From positions 1 through 39,052 of the forward strand of contig NCSJ02000379.1 of the NCBI GenBank assembly GCA_002812745.2: 39,052 nucleotides of DNA, given 5' to 3'. This DNA comes from Scytalidium lignicola (lineage: Eukaryota > Ascomycota > Leotiomycetes). The notes under the pieces were generated by a model. The model saw nothing but the letters and a program-made list of their open reading frames with translations. It did no database searches and was not told the origin of the DNA. Position numbers and translations under genes: made by a program. Positions within the stretch are counted from its first letter, which is position 1, and each line of letters starts with the position of its first letter. Shown piece by piece: positions 29,484-39,052 of this stretch.

Positions 29484-31256
29484 TTGTTAGCTTATTTACA
29501 GGATTTTTTTCAGGATTCTACAGCTCAGTTTAAGTCTGTAGAACAAGAATTAGCCTTAGAAGCAATTATTATTAATAAATACCCATTTATTACTTATATT
29601 AATGGTACTAGTAGTGGAAAATCCTTATTATTCTTACTACTAAGTTTTATAAATCAAAATAATCATATTTATTTTGTCTGTAGTCCACGAGTAAGCTTAA
29701 AAGAGGATTTATTACGTAGATCTCTTGAATTAGGCTTAAAATCAACCATTTATGATCCTGAAAATATAGAATCTAATTTTATTCAAAATCTAGTTTTTCT
29801 TAGCTATGAAGATCTGTTGAATATTAGATTTACCACATATTTAACGAATTTACAAGCTAGTAATAAAGCTTATACTATATATTTGGATGAAGTTCATTTA
29901 TTATTACTTGAAAAAGAATTCAGGCCTATGTTCAAGTATATTAATACAATTGTTAAATATATAACCCAAATTGTATTTTTAAGTGCTACTTTACCTAATT
30001 CCTTATTAGAATTATTAGAGAATTACTTTAAAATATCTTATAATCAGGTAATTCGAGGTTCAACTACACGAAATAATATTTCTTACAATATTATTGATAA
30101 ATCTACTTACAATAATAAATCTGAAATCGATATTATCACAGATTTATTAAATACAAAGATTTATCCTAATTTAAAATCAGGAGAGAAGGTAATTATATTC
30201 ACTTCTACATATAATAGTGTAGATTATTTAAGTAAATACTTAAAAATCCCTGGTTATTACAGTATTAAAGATAAAGATGATAAATCTGATATTTTAAAGG
30301 ATTTTACAGAGAATCTAAATACTAGAGCTTTAATTGGTACTTCAGCCTTAGAAGTAGGCTTGGATATATCTCATATTCGATTCTCAATTCACTTATACAA
30401 GATTAAAGGCTTAATAAGCTTAGATCAAGGAATTGGTCGAATTGGAAGAGATGGTAAACCAAGTATTAGTTATATTATTACTAATTCTATGGTTAATAAT
30501 AAGGCTTTTAAGCCAGAATTATTAAATTTACCTGTAAATACCATCGAAGATTTTCAGAAATTCGATTACAACAAGTTATTAGAGTTTTTAACTACTAAAT
30601 CTTGTTATAGAACTATTTTAGAAAATTATTTTAATAATAAGACCTTGAATAATTGTACAGAACCATTAATTAAATGTGGTTATTGTCAGAATAATAATCT
30701 AATTCTGAAATTAAGCCAGGATCTTAATTTACAAGAAGAAATTCGAGTTAGCCAGAATTTTCAGGTTATAATTGATAAATTGGAGATCTTCTGTAATTTA
30801 TGCTTATTTTGCTTATTTACCAGAGATCTGGAATCTAGCATTGGTCATAATTTGTATAATTGTCCAGATAAATCGGATTTTTCGGATTTATATGCTTATT
30901 TTAAGAAGAACAAGGAATATATTCGTAAAAACCAGCTTTTTCAAGAAGGAAGCTGTTGTTTTCAGTGTTATCTACCTTCTAAGATCTGTAGCAATCGAGA
31001 TATTCACTTGATTTCGTGTAAATATCAGGATATATTGCTTGAATCTTGTTTATTAGCTCGAATTTTAGTTATACACGATAAATTAAGCTTAAAATACTTA
31101 CAAAAGGTTAACATACAAGTATTAGAAGATGAAGAAGCTTTTTGTCGATTTATAAGTACGAAAATTGCTTATAATAATACAGATAGCATTAAAGCTTTAG
31201 AAATATTCATAGAGATTGATTTACATGTCTTAGATAAATTAAATTTAAATATTTAA
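29484..31256 (+). CDS. RecQ-like SF2 helicase with Cys-rich C-terminus, intact in AT-rich DNA
   Basis: SF2 helicases unwind nucleic acid using ATP. Motifs in order (residues counted from 29484): Walker A NGTSSGKSLLF (about 40), DEVH box IYLDEVHLLLL (about 135), motif III LSATLP (about 172), motif IV region KVIIFTSTYNSVDYL, motif V ALIGTSALEVGLDI, and motif VI QGIGRIGRDGKPS (about 314). The C-terminus has Cys pairs (CGYCQNN, CNLCLFC, CCFQCYLPSKIC...C) like the zinc-binding tail of dispersed or telomere-associated fungal RecQ-like helicases. The frame is open further upstream to 29148 (702 codons to the stop) but has no ATG there, so translation may start from an upstream exon, with ttcAG near 29208 as a candidate acceptor. 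Codons are almost all A/T-ended and no Trp occurs, yet CAA and CAG Gln codons are retained. Neighbouring elements are riddled with stops. Confidence 0.8.
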   Translation: MLAYLQDFFQDSTAQFKSVEQELALEAIIINKYPFITYINGTSSGKSLLFLLLSFINQNNHIYFVCSPRVSLKEDLLRRSLELGLKSTIYDPENIESNFIQNLVFLSYEDLLNIRFTTYLTNLQASNKAYTIYLDEVHLLLLEKEFRPMFKYINTIVKYITQIVFLSATLPNSLLELLENYFKISYNQVIRGSTTRNNISYNIIDKSTYNNKSEIDIITDLLNTKIYPNLKSGEKVIIFTSTYNSVDYLSKYLKIPGYYSIKDKDDKSDILKDFTENLNTRALIGTSALEVGLDISHIRFSIHLYKIKGLISLDQGIGRIGRDGKPSISYIITNSMVNNKAFKPELLNLPVNTIEDFQKFDYNKLLEFLTTKSCYRTILENYFNNKTLNNCTEPLIKCGYCQNNNLILKLSQDLNLQEEIRVSQNFQVIIDKLEIFCNLCLFCLFTRDLESSIGHNLYNCPDKSDFSDLYAYFKKNKEYIRKNQLFQEGSCCFQCYLPSKICSNRDIHLISCKYQDILLESCLLARILVIHDKLSLKYLQKVNIQVLEDEEAFCRFISTKIAYNNTDSIKALEIFIEIDLHVLDKLNLNI

Positions 31257-31640
31257 CATGTTTAAATAGAATATTTCGACGAATACATAATATTATATAA
31301 TAATATGTATATTACTGAAATCAGAAAATTTTTACTTTATCCATTTTGCTCTTTTCTTTTTTTTTTAATTCCTAATCTTCATAGTTATAGCTTAATAAGA
31401 GATAAATTTTCTTCTTGAATTTTACTTGAAATTTAAATTTTGTATTTAATTATAATTATCTAATATATAATATTATATAATCAAAAACATATTATTTAAA
31501 TCAGAAGCATTTACTTTATCTAACTTACATAATATTATCTTACAAAATTTCGATTTTCATGGTTATAATCAAGTATAATATGATTTTCGTAGATTTGAAC
31601 ATGTAAGCCTGATATTTTAGGCACAAAAGCTGATCATTAC
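31257..31640. other. AT-rich 3' flank of the helicase, no gene
   Basis: Only A/T-rich sequence is visible, presumably including the helicase 3' untranslated region. Confidence 0.4.
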
Positions 31641-32122
31641 CCGATTTGGCTAGGGTGAGGCCAAAAACCAGCCAAAGTTGAGGCCAAAAACCAGCAGACT
31701 GATAACTTTTGGATTTTACAAGCTACAAACTTTGTAATCGAATACATTTATCACCATCGATCGTACAAATACGAAATCGACATCATGCGAAAGCCGATTT
31801 CTGGCTCTACACGTGCACGTAATCTTTATTAGATTTGGATGCGAATTGATGGTGCAAATTCACTTGGAAGGCTCGAAATCGGCTCGTTTACACTTCGCAC
31901 TCGAATAGCTCGACCAGTCGACGTCGCACGACCGCGTAAACTGGATCCCGCGATAAGCCGGCCAATTCTCCACCGACGCGACACCAGCCATCCTGCAGCA
32001 GCTCCCGTCGCGGTCGAGCTGTCCGTCCTGGCAATCGGGGCCTTCCCAGAAGGCCGGCCGAATCGGGTTTGGCGGGTGAGGCCAAAAACCAGCGCACGGG
32101 CCGCGTGAGGCCAAAGACCGGC
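31641..32122. repeat. GC-rich island bounded by direct repeats
   Basis: The word gtgaggccaaaaaccagc occurs at 31655-31672, with near copies at 31679-31695, 32076-32093 and 32105-32122. The outer context repeats too: ccgatttggctag at 31641 and tcgggtttggcg at 32063, differing mainly by C/T and G/A. A GC-rich, restriction-site-dense stretch (31,860-32,075) sits between the two pairs. Open frames on both strands here are compositional. It looks like a repeat unit or short element that escaped, or arrived after, RIP. Confidence 0.6.
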
Positions 32123-34859
32123 GGATGGGCCGTTAGTATTATTTCATTTTTTATTATTATTATAAGTTATAATAATTATAACCTTGTTTATAATTTCTTT
32201 TTGTAAGATTATTAACTAAAGAGTATTCTAAGATAACTTTTGATTAATTATAATTTATATAAAGTACTTATTCTTATAATAAACTATATAATAATAATAT
32301 ATTAACAACTACTTTAGTATTATTAAGTACTTCATTAATATTAATGTATTCTTGTAAGAGTAAAATTTAATAGCCTTTTTTAAAGTTTTAACATAGAACT
32401 TGTTAAGGATATTTATATGTTATTATATTATTTTCTGATTAGAGGAATAGTTATTATATAATATATATACTTCTTAAAAGATAACTTTTATAATTATAAG
32501 GATTTTTACAAGAGTAGTATTTTTAATATTTATATTTTTGTTAATTTTCTTGAGTAGTACTTTATACAAAGTTTAAATTTCTTTATCCTTTAAAAGTATA
32601 AGGTATTATATAAACTTAATAATGTTAAATTATAAGATTTTTTTTAACTTAGTATTAAAGTTTTAAACTATGTTAATTTGCTTTTTTNAAGTTATTCTTA
32701 GTAATTTTAAAATTTTTCTTCAACTTTTAGAATAGTTTTTTTTTCTAACTAGCTTAATGATCAAAGCTCTTCAATAATCAACCTTTTGTTAACTAGCTTT
32801 TTTTAATAAGTTTACAACTATGAAATAATTAATTAACTTGTATACAATAAAGTATATTTATAATGTATTCTCTTTTTAAAATAATATAAGTTTATACTTT
32901 GTTAACTTGATCTAATAAACAAACAATATATACTTTTTCATGTTTTAAAGTTATTAAGTATTATAAAGATAATAGTTTTAATCTTAGTCTTAGTCTTAGA
33001 AGTAGTAAAAGCTTTAATAAGATATAAGATTTTTGATTAATAAACATTTATCTTCAAGTTATAACTTTTAATGTTAAAGCTTGTTTACAAACTAAAGTTT
33101 ATAATAGCTTAACAGTTTTAATGCTTTCTAGAACATTTCCTTAATAAGGTAATATAATAATTTGTACAAATAACATTTTTAATTAGAGTAACTTAAGACA
33201 ATGTAAAAGTTATAAGCTAAGTATATTATCACTTAATAAGTTGTATTATGCTTAAACATTACTTATTACCTTTTTGTTGTTTTAATATTTAAGAGAAATA
33301 AGAGAAGAGTAAGAAAAGATAAGAAAAGCTTAAATCTTAAAAGAGATTAAAAAGTAAGGATTCTTATTTTTTTTCAAGATTTAAGAGTTAACTAATTTTT
33401 TAGTTTTTATCTTTTAAAAGCTTGTTAAAAATATAATTAAACTTAAATATTATTATAATATTTTTAAGTTATTATCAAGTTAATTTATATACTTTTACCT
33501 TTTAACTTTTACTAGATTTAAACTTGCTTTTCTTTATTACTTTTTTTATCTTTTNATAAGATTTAAGCTTTTATCCAATTATATTCTTTTTTCTTACAAG
33601 ACTTCAAACTTTTTTACTTTATAATATTTAAGGTTAAACTTTAAAGTATTTAATTTTTTTTTTTTACTTAGAAAAAANGTTTTAGAATAAACAATTATTA
33701 TATTAATTTTTTTTTTTAGTTTAAGATAACTGAATAAAGTATTAAGAGGAAATATGTTCTTTTATTTTTTTTGTATATTATTATATATTAAAATATATTT
33801 CATTAAAATTATGTTATAATACTTGTTTAACAGAATTAATCAAAGTTTAAAAAGGTATAATGTTTGATTATATTAATATAATTAACTTAAGTTTCCTTAA
33901 CCTTTATACTGTTTAATTCAATTAAACTCTTAACATTTATACCTTTTACTTTTAATCAAGTATACTTTAGCTTTTGATTACTTTTATACTGGCTAACCTT
34001 AATAATACTTATAATATTATAATAAAAGTTAAGGAAAGTTTTTATAATATAAAGTAAAGAGGATAATATAAATGTTTAACTTTATATGAATATATAATTA
34101 TAAAAGTTATCTTATATTTATTACTATTTAAAGTGTTAAATATATATAAACTTAAAGACTGTTAATAACCTGAAGATCTAAGTAATTAATCTTTATCCGT
34201 TTAAAAACTAATCCTCTAATTATATTTTGATTAATCTTAGCTTATTCAGAGTATTATACCCTTTTTATTTATTCAAGAGTATAAGGTTTATTCTAAACAT
34301 TTATAATAACTATTCTTATTAACATTTAAACTTGTTCAATTATACTTATATTTAATGAATTCTCAAGATTCTTACTTAAGTAATAAAAAGGTATATTAAT
34401 TAATATATAAAGATATATTATCTTGTTTAAAGATAAAAGGAAGTAAATGTAATATATGTTATGGATTTAACCTAACAAGTTGATTAGTATAAGCCTAAGG
34501 CTTAATATATAACAAAGTGTATATAAAGAACTTAACGATCATATAACATAATTAAGACTTAAAGGACTTAAGGGGTTTAAAGGGTTTATAAACTTGTAAG
34601 ACTTAAGAAGTTTAAGAGGTTTAATTGTATTTTATTATCTATATAAGTATATTATAAGAATATAAGAGTAAACTCTTTATGTTCAACTTAAATATATTAT
34701 TAAATCTTACTTTTAACTTAATTACTTGCTTAAGTGTCTCTTGTTTCCATTGTTCTTGAACATTTACCTTACTCTTATTATTCAATAACTTAGATAACAT
34801 AATTTTATAACATTTTAAACATTACTTATCTTGATAAATTAAGATTTAGAAACAAATAT
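32123..34859. other. AT-rich, no gene recognised
   Basis: About 2.7 kb of A/T-rich sequence without any supported frame. It may contain the 5' LTR and leader of the Ty3 element to the right, but no LTR ends could be identified. Ambiguous bases are at 32688, 33555 and 33678. Confidence 0.5.
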
Positions 34860-37800
34860 ACTAATAGATAACAATAATAATAAATAATAACTTGAAGAAA
34901 GTTTTAAAGAAGACTTTGAAGAAGAATCTGAAGAGGAATCTGAAGAAGGATCTAAAGAAAGTTCAGAAGATAGTTTTGAAGAAGATTAAGGTGAAAACCA
35001 GATTATTAAGGAAATTAACATCTAAGAAGGAATGTTAAAGGAAGTTATTATATTATTAAAATAACTTATTAAGTTAACAAAAGGATTAACTGTTAAAGAA
35101 TCATTAAAAGTTATAAGAAAGAAATTAACACTTTTATTACTTAAACTTAACTCAAAACCAATTCTAGTATTAAAAGTTCTAAGTTCAAACCTTGATCTAG
35201 ATTTTGAACTAGAGAATAACATTGAACAAATCCTAATGATAACCTTTAAAGAAGTCAAGATCATTAGATTAAACTTATTCTATGAGGATAGAAAAGAACT
35301 AAAAGTATATCTTGTACAAATAAGAACTTATTTAATACTAAACAATTAGTTATTGTTTGAAGATATACATAAGGTCTTGTAGACATTAACATACTTAAGA
35401 GGAATAGTTGAAACTTAATTTTAACCCTTTAAGGATAAATAGTTTATAATAAACAGAGAAATAAAAAANGTAAGAAGTAATTAATATTATTATAAGTTAA
35501 GTTAATTATACAAGAGAACTTAAATGCTTATATAAAGATATCAATGAAAAAAAGAATATTAAGAGATAATTAGCTTATCTTAGACAAATTAAGAGTTTTA
35601 ATGAATATGTAATACTTTATTATTAATATGTAATATTAGTCAACTAAGGAGAAAAAGTATGTATACATTAATATAAGATTAGTTTAAAGGATTTTATCAA
35701 GGAAGAATTATATTAATAACTTATGGTTATTATATTTAATGCTTTTGTTGATTTATTTATTAAGATCAAGAATAAGCAGTATAAGATGAGCTTGGATAAA
35801 AAAAGGTAAATTATACTTCAACAAGAGAAAGATTAACAAAAAGAAGGATTGTGAAGACTTTATAAAGTTAAATGTTATGAAGAAAGGAAAAACCTTTAAA
35901 NGAAAAGGAAAGAAGTACTTCAAAGGAAAAGAGAAAAAAGGAAATTCTTTTAGAATTTCCCTTGAAGAACTTGACAAAAGAAGGAAAAACAAGTTATATT
36001 TCAAGTACAGACTTCTTAAATATATAACAAATACTTATAAGAAAGATAATAAGTTGAGTATAATAGTTAAAGTAAGAGTTATAAGAATTCTGAGAATTAT
36101 AGATATCCTGTTAGAATTATCTAAAGAAGAAAACTCTGAAGACAAGGAAGAAAATTCATCAAGAGAAGAAGGTTGTTAAGACTTGATGACTATATTATAT
36201 CATATTATCAAAACTAATGTAGACAAGATAATTATAATAAGAATCCTTAAAACAAATTCTGTACTTATGGAAAGAACTTAACATAAGAGACAATCTCAAG
36301 ATAATGATTAAATCAGAGATTAAAGCAAATGGAGATCAATTCTAAGAGTTAATAGAATTTAGATGATTATACTGTTGGACTTTGATATCATACTTATAAA
36401 ACAATATCTTGTTTTGAGAAAACTATTAATCTTAAAATATTATCTTACAATTAGCATAAGAGGACTAAGAGGATAGAAGATCCTAGACAGAAACCAGCTT
36501 TTCAAAATTGTATAATAAGAAGAAACAATTGTTAAGGTATATGAACTTGATATTAGAAATCTTACTCTAGTTTATAAGATTAACTTCCAAAGTATCATTA
36601 TAAAGAAGAGATTATATAAGCTCCTCTTGCTAATAAAAAGAACTTGGATTTAGGATGACTTTGACTAAATGCTTGAAGAAGCTTAGATAATAATTGAAGA
36701 AGGGTTAAGTTATGTTGTATAAGGACAATACAATATACAATATGAAAGACTTTTAATAATAACTTACTGATAAGACTAACTAGAAGTTAAAACTTAATAT
36801 AAAGAAATCTAAGGATTAGGAAAATCAATAGAATAATTGCCTGAAACTGAACAGTATTATGCTTAACAAGAATAAAGGGAATTAGTAAAGATTGTTATTG
36901 AACTAGCTAACTAGGACATAGAAGTGTTATTTACAATTAACAAACTAAAGGAAGAATCATTACCTTTAGAACTACTTGTTATATTACTAAGAGAAGATGA
37001 ACTATTACAAAGAATTGATGAACAGTTCAACTAAGAAGTAATAATATACTCTTTGAATTCTATAAAAAGAATTCTTATAATAAGTGATGTTTTAATCATT
37101 AAGATAAGAGAATGCCTTAGAAATAAAATGGTAAGATAAGTACAAGATATATAAGTATTCATGAACAATAAAAGCTTAAATAGATTTAGACTAAGAAATC
37201 TAATTAAAAGAAGAATAATACTCTTTAAGGAATTAGAAGAAAATGTTAAAGATCTAAAGATCAACAACAATATATCAATTGACAATGTTGAAAATGTTAA
37301 TCTTTACTTTATAAACAGTAGAAGTTTATTATACATAGATATAAAACTATGTAAAAAGTCAGTAAAAGCCTTGATTAATTCAAGAGTTAAAAGGAACTTT
37401 ATCAGTGAACAAGTTGTAAAACAACTTAGACTTAACATAAGAGTTAAAGATGACAATTACTTGATATTATTAATGAATAATACTAAGGTTTAAAAGTATG
37501 TTAATGTTTAAACTTAGAACTTAGATATAAGATATAATAAAAGCTATTAAGAAAGGATATCTTTTAATGTTACAAGGTTAAGAATATATCAGGTTATATT
37601 AAGGATTGAATAGATGAAGAAGTATAACTTAATAATTAATTGGAGAATAAGTATAATTACTTTTCTAGAAGAAATTATATCTTTAAGAGTTGTTTATATT
37701 AACAATACTATAAAATATATACTTGAAGAATACTATGAATAGTTAGAGCTATTTATAAAGAGACTTGATGATTCAGCCTTACTTGAGTATAAACCATAAG

Positions 37801-39052
37801 ATCATGAGATAAAGCTTAAAGAGGGGTTTAGACTAGCTTATAGATTAATTTATCAAACAACTCTTGTCAAGGATAAGGTGATGAAAAAATAGTTATTCAA
37901 GAAAATAGTGTTTAAAGGTTTGTACAGAGAAGGTTATAGTAAAGCTAGAACATTATTACATTATGCAAAAAAAAGAAGACAATCTGTTAAGATGACCTTA
38001 TGATGACTACAAACATTTGAATAGTAGAATTGAGAAAGACTAATACCCTTTACTATTAATAGATTCAATAATAGATAAGCTGAAGGGAGTTATTATATTT
38101 ACCAAGCTAAACTTGTAGTCAGCATTTAATTTGGTTAAGATTAAAAAGGATAACAAATGGAAAGTTGTTATTCAAACTAAATACAGATTATTTAAGTTAT
38201 TGGTTATAACATTTAATATGATTAATACTTTAACAATATAACAGAGAATAATAGATTGGATATTAGAAAAATATTTAGAGAAATTCATAATAATATATCT
38301 TGATAATATAATCATCTACTTAAAGAGTATTGAAGAATACTAAGAGTATGTCAAGCTTATTCTACAAGCATTGTAAAAGGCAAGATTATATTATAAACTA
38401 ATAAAATGTGAATTTTATAAAGAACAAGTTTAATTCTTAGGACATTGTATTTTTAGAGAAAGGATAAAAACCCTTGACAACAAAATTCAGTCAATTAAAG
38501 AATAAGAAATACTTAAGACTATTAAACAATTATAAAGTTTCTTAAGGTTAGCTAATTATTATCAAAGATTTGTAAAAGACTATTCTAAGATCTTTATACT
38601 ATTAACTGAACTTATAAAGAAGGACTAAGCTTATGAATAGAATAACATTGTAAAAGAAGTATTCTAAAGCATTAAGAATACCTTTATAAAGGAAGATTTC
38701 TTAAGAATCTTTAATCTAAAGAAAGGAATAAGAATTGAAACTGATACCTTTAATATAACATTAGAAGTTATACTATTATAATCATAACAAATCAATAAAT
38801 AATATTACTAAGTATTATTAGCATTTTGGTCAAAGAAGTTAAATATTGTAAAAAGAAATTATCAGACATCAGATAAGGAAATGTTAATTATTATAAAAGT
38901 TTAAAGTATTAAAAATAATATGTTATTGGATTTAATTAAAACAAGTTGATATACTTTTAGATTTATCATAACCTTCAATACTTTATAACAATTAAGTAGT
39001 TGAATATAAGACAAGCATAATAAGCAGAGAAACTATTTAAGTATGATTTTAA
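34860..39052 (+). mobile_element. Ty3/gypsy retrotransposon remnant, RIP-like, runs off the window
   Basis: The order gag, protease, reverse transcriptase, RNase H is preserved on the plus strand. Gag begins with an acidic stretch (EEESEEESEEGSKESSED, near 34,915) and contains YEDRKELKVYLVQIRTYL (near 35,280). A dead zinc knuckle at 35,960-36,040 reads EELDKRRKNKLYFKY where Cys-x-x-Cys is expected. Protease at about 37,340-37,430 has ALINSRVKRNFISEQVVKQL where DSG is expected. Reverse transcriptase at about 38,030-38,600 includes GVIIFTKLNL, IIIYLDNIIIYLK (YLDD changed to YLDN) and FLGHCIF. RNase H and beyond at 38,700-38,910 includes RIETDTFNITLE, FWSKKLNIVKRNYQTSDKEML. Dozens of TAA/TAG codons interrupt all domains. 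The 3' end and LTR lie outside the window. Confidence 0.85.

Larger units (their letters stand above)
24930..39052. other. AT-rich, RIP-like compartment
   Basis: Base composition drops sharply after about 24,930 to long A/T runs, TA-rich words and few CpA-containing Gln or Trp codons. It contains Copia and Ty3 remnants, short repeats and one intact AT-rich helicase frame. Between 24,930 and 26,400 I see only a short frame at 25360-25554 and shreds of possible transposase coding, none assignable. Islands of higher GC are at 27418-27655 and 31641-32122. Such bipartite composition is known from ascomycetes with active RIP. Confidence 0.75.

Noticed and set aside
31839..32114. Overlapping frames on both strands in the GC-rich island
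   Set aside because: High GC removes stops in all frames; sequences are Arg/Pro-rich without motifs.
24930..39052. Mitochondrial origin of the AT-rich half
   Set aside because: It holds nuclear-type Copia and Ty3 remnants, and the helicase reads through without TGA used as Trp.

Overview
The window looks like nuclear DNA from a filamentous ascomycete (Pezizomycotina, perhaps Leotiomycete-like; the taxon is inferred). The evidence is short 47-81 nt introns with CTAAC/CTGAC branch sites, ascomycete-typical families (DUF6594, PNP-NACHT-ankyrin NLRs, NB-ARC and S8 fragments, an I9-type inhibitor), fungal Copia, Ty3 and hAT elements, and decay dominated by C-to-T and G-to-A changes like those left by repeat-induced point mutation (RIP).

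The window has two compartments. Positions 1 to about 24,900 have mixed composition and carry genes. Positions about 24,930 to 39,052 are extremely AT-rich and consist mostly of ruined retroelements.

Region 1 (1-6,254): a head-to-head pair of HOPS tethering-complex genes, VPS39/VAM6 (minus) and VPS18/PEP3 (plus). Both are dead. VPS39 loses its C-terminal part at a GGGTACCC-rich repeat and has two in-frame stops. VPS18 keeps one reading frame to its RING end but holds 13 TAA/TAG stops. An unrecognised gene with an acidic tail follows.

Region 2 (6,448-10,375): a broken hAT transposase with repeated motifs upstream and in one intron, an unrecognised minus-strand coding remnant, and a three-exon predicted membrane protein whose only defects are two TAG codons.

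Region 3 (10,941-18,447): an NB-ARC scrap, an intact five-exon DUF6594 membrane protein, a small unrecognised gene, an LTR-element remnant with a 44-bp minisatellite, an intact secreted calpain-like protease, and a truncated PNP-domain gene. The last exon of that PNP gene fits the N-x-G-x-Q-x-G-x-x-x-G pattern of fungal RHIM-like (PP) amyloid signalling motifs.

Region 4 (19,059-24,903): a four-exon PNP-NACHT-ankyrin NLR, full length except for one TAA, then PNP and subtilisin (S8) fragments, and an intact I9-type inhibitor/propeptide-like gene facing away from the S8 fragment. Together with regions 2 and 3 this looks like a turnover zone for innate-immunity (heterokaryon-incompatibility type) parts.

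Region 5 (24,930-39,052): a short inverted-repeat element with a double CACGTG palindrome, an AGACCGT-rich block, a minus-strand Copia RNase H remnant, a roughly 700-codon open frame for a RecQ-like SF2 helicase with a Cys-rich tail, a GC-rich island bounded by repeats, and a decayed Ty3/gypsy element running off the right edge. The helicase frame is intact although everything around it is destroyed, and it is the most unusual feature here.
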